Assembly: GCA_041745515.1 (NCBI GenBank)
Contig: JBGTIU010000187.1
Span: 1 to 13,989, forward strand
Origin: JAKFWF01 sp041745515
GTDB taxonomy: Bacteria; Pseudomonadota; Alphaproteobacteria; Rhizobiales; Hyphomicrobiaceae
Direction of reading: 5' to 3'
Length of the DNA: 13,989 bases
The translations under genes and the position numbers were made by a program. Below the pieces are notes generated by a model. That model had not been told where the DNA came from. It was given only the letters and a program-made list of their open reading frames with translations, and did not search any database. Shown in pieces: positions 8,784 through 13,989 of this stretch (the stretch's first letter is position 1; each line of letters starts with the position of its first letter).

Positions 8784-9068
8784 CACGGTCCAGCTACCAA
8801 TGTCTGGTCGTAAGGGGTGATTCCGTGTTCCCCATTCTGCTATGGGGCCCTCGCAAGGATAATCGGTTCTGGCACTCCGGCCCAAATACAAACGCTGTCA
8901 TCCCGGCATTCATTGCCGGGACCCATTGCGCAGCAAACCTTGACGCCTCGGATCGTGGCGCGATGGGTCCCGGGGACAAGCCCCGGGATGACACCGATGG
9001 GTTTGGGAAATGGAGATTTGATTTGCTCTGGCAGCCTTCGCGGCCACGACGGTTTTAAGGTGCCTGAC
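8784..9068. other. Gap between rfbC and rfbB
   Basis: These 285 bases hold a small hairpin, CCCCAT with ATGGGG (8830-8847), and the second 98-base palindromic repeat (8896-8993). No gene is seen. The rfbB frame stays open through the whole repeat, which can mislead start calling. The rfbB ribosome site AAGG is at 9057-9060. Confidence 0.6.
8896..8993 (+). repeat. Palindromic REP/BIME-like repeat, copy 2 (98 bases)
   Basis: Same length, ends and orientation as the copy at 4051. The left hairpin CCCGGCA, loop TTCAT, TGCCGGG and right hairpin CCCGGGG, loop ACAAG, CCCCGGG are kept. The centre (about bases 35-75 of the element) has changed a lot, yet ACCCAT and GCGC still pair across it. Identity extends a few bases beyond the 3' end (CCG). 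This conservation of arms with a variable centre is typical of a family spread through the genome. Confidence 0.85.
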
Positions 9069-10133
9069 ATGAGAATAATCGTCACCGGCGGCGCCGGGTT
9101 CATTGGGTCGGCCGTCTGCCGTCATCTGATCGAGGCGACAGGCACGGAGGTCGTCAACGTCGACAAGCTGACGTATGCAGCCAATCCGGCGTCGCTGGCC
9201 TCGATCGCGGGCAAGCCGGGCTACCGGTTCGTGCAGGCCGACGTTTGCGACCGGCCCGCGATCAATCGAGTGTTCGTCGAAAGCCAGCCGGACGCAGTGT
9301 TGCATCTGGCAGCCGAAAGTCACGTCGACCGATCGATCACGGGGTCCGCCGCATTCATCCAGACCAACATTGTCGGCACGCACACGCTGCTTGAGGTTGC
9401 GCGCCATTATTGGGAGGGACTGCCGGCCGAACGCAAGGCGCGCTTCCGCTTCCTGCATGTTTCGACCGATGAGGTGTACGGCAGCCTCGAGCCGGGCCAG
9501 TTTTTCACCGAGACGACCCCGTACGATCCGCGCTCGCCGTATTCGGCCAGCAAGGCGGCGTCGGACCATCTTGTGACCGCGTGGCACGAGACCTATGGCC
9601 TGCCGACCCTCGTCACCAACTGTTCGAATAACTACGGCCCGTATCATTTTCCCGAGAAACTGATCCCGCTGGTGCTGCTGAACGCGCTCGAAGGCAAGCC
9701 GCTGCCGATCTACGGGGATGGACGGCAGGAGCGCGACTGGCTCTATGTCGAGGATCATGCACGCGCTATCGCCTTGGTGCTGCGCGGCGGCCGGATCGGC
9801 GAGACCTACATTGTCGGCGGCCGAGCGCCATGCACCAACCTCGAGGTGGTGGAGCGACTGTGCGACATTCTCGATCGTGCGAGGCCTGGCGCGGCGTCCC
9901 GTCGCGCGCTCATCACGTTCGTGAAGGATCGGCCCGGGCACGACCGGCGTTATGCTATCGACCCGGCCAAGATCGAAGCGGAACTTGGTTGGCGGGCACA
10001 GGAGACGTTCGAGACGGGACTGGAAAAAACCGTCGGCTGGTATCTCGACAATGAAGCCTGGTGGCGGCCGCTGCGTGAACGCGTGTACGGCGGGCAGCGG
10101 CTTGGCCTTGTCGAGCCGGCCGGGTCGCCATGA
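9069..10133 (+). CDS. rfbB: dTDP-glucose 4,6-dehydratase
   Basis: This 354-residue NAD-dependent enzyme of the extended short-chain dehydrogenase family converts dTDP-glucose to dTDP-4-keto-6-deoxyglucose, step two of dTDP-L-rhamnose synthesis. It shows the Rossmann motif GGAGFIGS (7-14), AAESHVDRSI (81-90), the catalytic triplet T133-D134-E135 in STDEVYG, and the Y158-x3-K162 pair in YSASK. GDGRQERDWLYVEDH (216-230) and KDRPGHDRRYAID (286-298) are diagnostic of RmlB. The ATG at 9069 follows AAGG by 8 bases. An in-frame extension back to 8817 reads through the palindromic repeat and is rejected. The TGA overlaps the rfbD start as ATGA. Confidence 0.97.
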   Translation: MRIIVTGGAGFIGSAVCRHLIEATGTEVVNVDKLTYAANPASLASIAGKPGYRFVQADVCDRPAINRVFVESQPDAVLHLAAESHVDRSITGSAAFIQTNIVGTHTLLEVARHYWEGLPAERKARFRFLHVSTDEVYGSLEPGQFFTETTPYDPRSPYSASKAASDHLVTAWHETYGLPTLVTNCSNNYGPYHFPEKLIPLVLLNALEGKPLPIYGDGRQERDWLYVEDHARAIALVLRGGRIGETYIVGGRAPCTNLEVVERLCDILDRARPGAASRRALITFVKDRPGHDRRYAIDPAKIEAELGWRAQETFETGLEKTVGWYLDNEAWWRPLRERVYGGQRLGLVEPAGSP

Positions 10134-11038
10134 TTGCCCAGCAACGAAAGGCAATTGTCATCGGCCGGGACGGTCAGGTGGCGCGGGCGCTGCGGGTCGC
10201 GCTGCCGAACCTTGGTTTCGCGGTCGTTACCCTGGGCCGACCGGAGTTCGATCTGTTGGAGCCCGCCACACTCGCCCGTGCGATCGTCGAGACACGCTCC
10301 GACATCATAATCAACGCTGGCGCCTACACCGCCGTCGACAAGGCAGAAGATGAACCGGAGGCCGCGCACGCGGTCAACGGAAGCGCGCCGGGCATCATTG
10401 CCGCGGCTGCCGCCGAACGCGACTGTCCAGTCATTCATTTGTCGACTGACTATGTGTTCGACGGCACGAAATCGACGCCTTATCTAGAAACCGACGCTGT
10501 CGCGCCACTGGGCGTTTACGGCGCCTCGAAGCTTCAAGGCGAGCTCGGGCTTGCAGCAGCGAACCCTCGCCATGTGATCCTGCGGACGGCATGGGTGTGT
10601 AGTCCTCACGGCAACAACTTCCTGAAAACAATGCTGAAACTTGGAGCCGAGCGGCCCGTGCTTCGTGTTGTTGACGATCAGCAGGGCGCCCCGACGTTCG
10701 CGGTCGACATCGCCATGGCGGTCGGAGCGATAGCGGTGCATTTGCAAGGTGTCCAAGGGGATGCCAGCCAACACTACGGCACGTTCCATCTAGCCAGCGG
10801 TGGCATCACGACGTGGTGCGGATTTGCCAAGGCCATCATGAAAGGGGCGGCGCAGCGTGGCTCCAAGGCGGCCGCCGTTGAAGCAATCCCAACCAGTGCC
10901 TACCCGACCAAAGCGCGGCGGCCGGCATATTCGAAGCTCGATACGCAGAAGATCGGACGCCTATATGGCGTGCACCTGCCGCAATGGCAGGATAGTCTGG
11001 AGGTTTGTCTCGATACGCTATTGGGACCGCGGCGATGA
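10130..11038 (+). CDS. rfbD: dTDP-4-dehydrorhamnose reductase
   Basis: This 302-residue NAD(P)H-dependent reductase makes dTDP-L-rhamnose, the last step. The nucleotide site near the N-terminus reads GRDGQVA (12-18), a slight variant of the usual GxxGQLG. INAGAYTAVDKAE (61-73), LSTDYVFDG (104-112), the YGASK catalytic pair (Y130, K134) and the RTAWV segment are typical of RmlD. The substrate-side DDQQGAPTF segment at about 182-190 is intact. Length is normal. The start overlaps the rfbB stop by 4 bases, so translation is likely coupled. It differs from rfbB partners in having no long extension. Confidence is high. Confidence 0.96.
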   Translation: MIAQQRKAIVIGRDGQVARALRVALPNLGFAVVTLGRPEFDLLEPATLARAIVETRSDIIINAGAYTAVDKAEDEPEAAHAVNGSAPGIIAAAAAERDCPVIHLSTDYVFDGTKSTPYLETDAVAPLGVYGASKLQGELGLAAANPRHVILRTAWVCSPHGNNFLKTMLKLGAERPVLRVVDDQQGAPTFAVDIAMAVGAIAVHLQGVQGDASQHYGTFHLASGGITTWCGFAKAIMKGAAQRGSKAAAVEAIPTSAYPTKARRPAYSKLDTQKIGRLYGVHLPQWQDSLEVCLDTLLGPRR

Positions 11039-11063
11039 CTTGTTGTGCCTTGGTTCGGTGCAT

Positions 11064-11092
11064 TTGACAGGCTTCGTCAGGCACGCCTGACG
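11064..11092 (+). promoter_or_regulatory. Consensus -35 hexamer followed by a palindrome
   Basis: TTGACA (11064-11069) is a perfect -35 match. Five bases later CGTCAGGCACGCCTGACG (11075-11092) is an 18-base palindrome. No good -10 box is found at 16-18 bases, so a promoter for rfbA is only possible. As RNA the palindrome would form a short hairpin (7 bp, 4-base loop) without a U run after it. Confidence 0.25.
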
Positions 11093-11141
11093 GCGAAGTG
11101 GGCTCATCAGGGCGATGCAGGCGCTGCCGCACCGTAAAGAT

Positions 11142-11170
11142 TGTCATCCTCGGGCTTGTCCGGGGTTGAG
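11142..11170 (-). repeat. Decayed half of the palindromic repeat
   Basis: The segment begins TGTCATCCTCGGGCTTGTCC, close to the inverse of the right arm of the 98-base repeats (TGTCATCCCGGGGCTTGTCC). It breaks off after about 28 bases and no second arm follows. It is a remnant or solo half element in the opposite orientation. Confidence 0.55.
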
Positions 11171-11200
11171 GCAAACGTTTGAATTCGCTGGGGGCTCACC

Positions 11201-12097
11201 ATGAAAGGCATCATCCTGGCAGGCGGCAGCGGCACGCGCCTTTACCCCTTGACGCTGTCAATCTCGAAGCAACTGCTGCCGGTCTACGACAAGCCGATGA
11301 TTTACTATCCGTTATCGGTACTGATGCTCGCTGGCATTCGCGACATCCTGATCATCACAACACCGCACGACCAGCCGCTGTTCCAAACGCTGTTGGGGGA
11401 TGGACATCAATTCGGTGTTGAGTTGTCTTATGCCGTGCAGCCGAGCCCGGATGGCTTGGCTCAGGCATTCATCATCGGCCGCGGGTTTATCGGCTCCGAG
11501 CCTTGCGCGCTGGTGCTCGGCGACAACATTTTCTACGGCCATGGCCTCCCCGAGATGCTGCAGGCGGCAGCCAGGCGGCCTAACGGTGCCACCGTGTTCG
11601 CCTACGGCGTTGCCGACCCTGAGCGCTATGGCGTGATTGACTTCGACCGCACTGGCCGCGCCACCTCGATCGAGGAAAAACCCAAGCAGCCCAAGTCGAA
11701 TTGGGCGGTGACCGGGCTCTATTTCTATGACAACCGCGTGGTGGATCTCGCCGCACACGTCAAGCCGTCGGCGCGCGGCGAGCTCGAGATCACGAGCCTC
11801 AACGATATGTATCTCCAAGCCGGCGAGCTGCACGTCGAACGTCTCGGCCGCGGCTTCGCCTGGCTCGACACCGGCACCTTCGACAGTCTGCTCGATGCGG
11901 GCGAGTATGTGGCGACGCTCGAGCGCCGCCAGGGTCTCAAAATCGCCTGCCCGGAGGAGATCGCGCTTGGGCTGCGCTACGTATCACCGGCGGCGATGCA
12001 GCCTTGGATCGACCGGCTCGGCAACAGCGCGTACGGCGATTATGTCCGACGCCGGGCGGCGCAGGTCGAGACGGACGGAGGTTTGCCGGCGAAATAG
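11201..12097 (+). CDS. rfbA: Glucose-1-phosphate thymidylyltransferase
   Basis: This 298-residue cytosolic enzyme joins glucose-1-phosphate and dTTP to give dTDP-glucose, the first and feedback-controlled step of dTDP-L-rhamnose synthesis. The nucleotide-binding signature GGSGTRLYPLT is at 8-18, followed by SKQLLPVYDKPMIYYPL (22-38), PDGLAQAF (83-90), the metal-binding LGDN (106-109), EEKP (158-161) and WLDTGTFDSL (221-230). All are standard for RmlA, and the length is normal. The ATG at 11201 gives the usual N-terminus MKGIILAGG. It ends the rfbC-B-D-A block. Its stop lies one base from the CCA end of a convergent tRNA gene. Confidence 0.97.
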   Translation: MKGIILAGGSGTRLYPLTLSISKQLLPVYDKPMIYYPLSVLMLAGIRDILIITTPHDQPLFQTLLGDGHQFGVELSYAVQPSPDGLAQAFIIGRGFIGSEPCALVLGDNIFYGHGLPEMLQAAARRPNGATVFAYGVADPERYGVIDFDRTGRATSIEEKPKQPKSNWAVTGLYFYDNRVVDLAAHVKPSARGELEITSLNDMYLQAGELHVERLGRGFAWLDTGTFDSLLDAGEYVATLERRQGLKIACPEEIALGLRYVSPAAMQPWIDRLGNSAYGDYVRRRAAQVETDGGLPAK

Positions 12098-12098
12098 C

Positions 12099-12173
12099 TG
12101 GTGCTGCGAGGGGGGATCGAACCCCCGACCTCTTCATTACCAATGAAGTGCTCTACCACTGAGCTACCGCAGC
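12099..12173 (-). tRNA. tRNA-Thr (anticodon GGT), CCA encoded
   Basis: The minus strand folds as a full cloverleaf of 75 bases. Acceptor GCTGCGG pairs with TCGCAGC (last pair G-T). The D arm is GCTC...GAGC. The anticodon stem CTTCA/TGAAG holds loop TTGGTAA, so the anticodon is GGT, reading ACC/ACU. The T arm is GGGGG TTCGATC CCCCC. Discriminator A and an encoded CCA end the gene at 12099. It is convergent with rfbA, with one base between the rfbA stop and the CCA. No terminator is seen beyond its 3' end, which lies within rfbA. Confidence 0.97.
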
Positions 12174-12231
12174 GTTAATGCTCCAGTGCCACAAGCCCCG
12201 GGCCGTCGCAAGTGCCGGGGTTGCCCGTTCT

Positions 12232-12258
12232 TTGAATTGTCGGTGGCCGTGCTATCGT
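12232..12258 (+). promoter_or_regulatory. Possible sigma-70 type promoter for the small gene
   Basis: TTGAAT (12232-12237) and TATCGT (12253-12258) are separated by 15 bases, slightly short. Transcription would start about 20-25 bases before the small gene at 12288. A GCTATCGT context is common in alphaproteobacterial -10 regions. The call is tentative. Confidence 0.35.
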
Positions 12259-12287
12259 GGAGCTGGCTTTAGTCGGACATCACTACA

Positions 12288-12467
12288 ATGACGCGAGGCG
12301 ACAAACCGCCATCCGCTGGATCGAATCGCCCCAAGTCGCCGCAGGCTTTGCGGCTGGAACGGTTGGCCGCGGCGCTGCGGGCGAACCTCGGCAAGCGCAA
12401 GGCGCTGGTTCGCGCCAAACAGGCGCCGGCCGTGGGCGCGGCGGATCGTGCAGACAAGTCGAAATGA
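12288..12467 (+). CDS. Small basic protein of unknown function (59 residues)
   Basis: ATG at 12288 opens a 59-codon frame ending TGA at 12465-12467. The protein is basic and polar at the N-terminus (MTRGDKPPSAGSNRPKSP), then has a probable amphipathic helix at about 20-45 (RLERLAAALRANLGKRKALV), then an Ala-rich tail. I recall small alphaproteobacterial proteins with an LxxALRxNLxRRKxQ core, often near murA, and this resembles them; that is memory, not a search. Third codon positions are GC-rich, like the neighbours. No clear Shine-Dalgarno sequence precedes it. A possible promoter lies just upstream. Function is unknown. Confidence 0.55.
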   Translation: MTRGDKPPSAGSNRPKSPQALRLERLAAALRANLGKRKALVRAKQAPAVGAADRADKSK

Positions 12468-12525
12468 CCAATCTCGCCCGTCGCATTCGAACATGCACCT
12501 TGACTTGTGCGGCGCAACATGACAT

Positions 12526-12732
12526 CTAACAGCCACCGCCGCACTGGCGGCTTTCAGCGCTCCAGCCGCGTGAAAGACGTGTAGTCATAAGCCTTGCCGT
12601 GTATCGCAAGCTGGCTCGCACGCCTTCCTGTTGAGCGCTTTCGGAAGTTTCCACACCCGACTCCCAGGCCACGCGGGGTGTCACCCAGCAACGCCGCGCG
12701 CCGATTTGTTGCGTCAGCGCCGGGGCGCTCAT
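12526..12732 (-). pseudogene. Possible decayed small gene, unrecognised
   Basis: A minus-strand frame from ATG 12732 reads MSAPALTQQIGARRCWVTPR and onward, 68 codons in all. Codon third positions look gene-like in roughly the first 38 codons, then degrade. In the neighbouring frame the end reads GKAYDYTSFTRLER and stops at 12554-12556, with better codon use there. This is what a single frameshift in a small gene would leave. No ribosome site is seen and I recognise no family, so chance is a real alternative. Confidence 0.22.
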
Positions 12733-12760
12733 GCGCCCGGCACGCATCGTGCGCGGCACC

Positions 12761-12765
12761 AAGGA
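12761..12765 (+). promoter_or_regulatory. Ribosome binding site supporting a TTG start of the helicase
   Basis: AAGGA at 12761-12765 lies 11 bases before the TTG at 12777, and the purine-rich stretch continues to within 7 bases. No ATG or GTG is found nearby in this frame, and the protein from the TTG begins MTTFTEL, as is usual for these helicases. Confidence 0.65.
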
Positions 12766-12776
12766 AAGAACTTGTC

Positions 12777-13989
12777 TTGACGACATTCACCGAACTCAAT
12801 TTGAATCCAGCCCTCTTCAAAGCACTCGAGGGCGAGGGCTATACCAGCCCTACGCCGATCCAGATCCAGGCCATCCCACACGTGATGGCGGGTCGCGACC
12901 TGCTCGGCATTGCTCAAACCGGCACCGGCAAGACGGCGGCGTTTGCGCTGCCCATCATGCATCGGCTGGCGGCCGATAAAAAGGCGCCGATGCGCAAGGG
13001 ATGCCGGGTGCTCGTCCTGTCGCCGACGCGCGAACTCGCATCGCAGATCGCCGAGAGCTTCCGTACCTATGGCCGTCACTTGGGGATCAAGGTCGCCGTG
13101 GTATTCGGTGGCGTCGCCCATCGCCCGCAGATCCAGGCCATGGCGCCCGGCGTCGACGTGCTTGTTGCGACCCCCGGCCGGCTCATCGATCACATGATGG
13201 AGCGCAACGTCCAGCTCGAAGGCACCGAGATCTTCGTCCTCGACGAAGCCGACCAGATGCTGGATTTGGGCTTTGTCATTCCGATCCGGCGCATTGTGCA
13301 GAAACTATCCGCGCGCCGGCAGAACCTGTTCTTCTCGGCCACCATGCCGCGCGAGATCGGCAAGCTTGCCGACGAGCTGCTGGTCAACCCGGCGCGCGTC
13401 GCCGTCACGCCGACCGCCACCACCGTCGACCGGGTCACGCAGCGCGTTATCCACATCGAAGCTGGCAAGAAGAAAAACCTGCTGACGGAATTGTTCGCCG
13501 ACCCTGCCATGTCGCGCGCGCTGGTGTTCACGCGCACAAAGCGCGGGGCGGACCGGGTTGCCGGGCATCTGGAGAAGGCCGGTATTCGTGTCGCCGCCAT
13601 TCACGGCAACAAGAGCCAGCGGCAGCGCGAAGAGGCGTTGGCGCAATTCAAGGCCTCGAAGATCCGGGCACTGATTGCGACCGATATCGCCGCGCGCGGC
13701 ATCGACGTCGACCTCGTGACGCACGTTGTCAATTTCGAGCTGCCGCACGTGCCTGAGTCCTACGTGCACCGGATCGGCCGTACCGCGCGCGCGGGTGCCG
13801 AAGGTGTCGCCATTTCATTGTGCGCGGGCGACGAGCGCAGCCTGTTGAAGGATATCGAGAAGACGACGCGGCAGGTGATCCCCTCGACCGATCGACGTCA
13901 TGACGCAACACTGGCGAACGATGGGCCGGGTGGCCGCAGCGACAGCGACGGCGAGCGTACCGATGGCCGGCGGTTCGGCCATGATCGCG
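12777..13989 (+). CDS. DEAD-box ATP-dependent RNA helicase, RhlE type (C-terminus cut by window)
   Basis: 404 residues are visible and the frame leaves the window open. The two-domain RNA helicase core is complete: Q motif (F4, PTPIQ 25-29), motif I AQTGTGKT (46-53), Ia PTRELA (83-88), GG 111-112, Ib TPGR (132-135), II DEAD (156-159), III SAT (187-189), IV ALVFTRT (248-254), V ATDIAARGID (301-310) and VI HRIGRTARAG (331-340). After about 372 a polar Gly/Asp/Arg-rich tail begins, as in many RhlE-like proteins that bind RNA through such tails. The protein unwinds short RNA duplexes with ATP, in ribosome assembly or RNA decay. Start is TTG with a purine-rich ribosome site. Assignment to the DEAD family is certain; the RhlE subgroup is likely. 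Confidence 0.95.
   Translation, partial: MTTFTELNLNPALFKALEGEGYTSPTPIQIQAIPHVMAGRDLLGIAQTGTGKTAAFALPIMHRLAADKKAPMRKGCRVLVLSPTRELASQIAESFRTYGRHLGIKVAVVFGGVAHRPQIQAMAPGVDVLVATPGRLIDHMMERNVQLEGTEIFVLDEADQMLDLGFVIPIRRIVQKLSARRQNLFFSATMPREIGKLADELLVNPARVAVTPTATTVDRVTQRVIHIEAGKKKNLLTELFADPAMSRALVFTRTKRGADRVAGHLEKAGIRVAAIHGNKSQRQREEALAQFKASKIRALIATDIAARGIDVDLVTHVVNFELPHVPESYVHRIGRTARAGAEGVAISLCAGDERSLLKDIEKTTRQVIPSTDRRHDATLANDGPGGRSDSDGERTDGRRFGHDR

Larger units (their letters stand above)
11039..11200. other. Gap between rfbD and rfbA
   Basis: These 162 bases hold a TTGACA hexamer (11064-11069), an 18-base perfect palindrome (11075-11092) and a decayed half of the palindromic repeat (11142-11170). 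No gene is seen. A run of five G (11190-11194) 6 bases before the rfbA ATG may serve as ribosome site. Confidence 0.55.
12468..12776. other. Gap between the small gene and the helicase (309 bases)
   Basis: A short hairpin, GCCGC/GCGGC with TTT after it (12538-12554), could end the small gene's transcript. TTGACT (12500-12505) and CATCTA (12523-12528), 17 bases apart, form a possible plus-strand promoter for the helicase. On the minus strand a 68-codon frame (12732-12526) has partly gene-like codon use but no family match. Nothing here is firmly a gene. Confidence 0.5.

Noticed and set aside
11075..11092. Palindrome as a rho-independent terminator of rfbD
   Set aside because: The loop is very short and no U run follows; listed only as a possible regulatory palindrome.
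12099..12776. tRNA-Thr as the attachment site of an integrated island
   Set aside because: No integrase and no repeat of the tRNA 3' end is seen in the window.

Overview
The window looks like ordinary chromosome from a GC-rich alphaproteobacterium, most likely Hyphomicrobiales and near Bradyrhizobium, Rhodopseudomonas or Pseudolabrys. This rests on GC-rich codon use, the gene families present, a tRNA-Thr(GGT) of the type I associate with that group, and abundant palindromic intergenic repeats. No species can be named from the sequence alone.

Layout. Positions 1-246 (minus) hold the first 82 residues of an M20 amidohydrolase that runs off the left edge. A 462-base divergent control region (247-708) contains small repeats and a palindrome. 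Positions 709-8183 (plus) carry a complete peptide/opine-type ABC importer: two tandem paralogous periplasmic binding proteins, two permeases (DppB and DppC types) and two ATPases (DppD and DppF types). The last four genes are tightly packed, with two ATGA overlaps. Positions 8217-12097 (plus) carry the full dTDP-L-rhamnose pathway in the order rfbC-rfbB-rfbD-rfbA. A minus-strand tRNA-Thr(GGT) follows, with its CCA end one base past the rfbA stop. A 59-codon small gene lies at 12288-12467. The right edge holds a DEAD-box RNA helicase (RhlE type, TTG start) that is cut by the end of the window.

How the genes work together. The binding proteins capture a peptide-like ligand in the periplasm, the DppBC-type channel passes it across the membrane, and the two ATPases drive transport. 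The divergent M20 hydrolase would be a natural cytoplasmic partner that opens an amide bond of the imported compound; this is inference from position. The rfb block converts glucose-1-phosphate and dTTP to dTDP-L-rhamnose for surface polysaccharide. It begins only 33 bases after the transporter, so read-through is possible.

The least ordinary content is between genes. Two 98-base copies of a palindromic repeat of REP/BIME style (4051-4148 and 8896-8993) each lie inside a gene cluster, and a decayed half copy lies at 11142-11170. A perfect 11-bp stem-loop separates the two binding-protein genes. A short patch of near-identical DNA in the two binding-protein genes suggests gene conversion. I found no CRISPR array, phage, transposase or clearly novel system.
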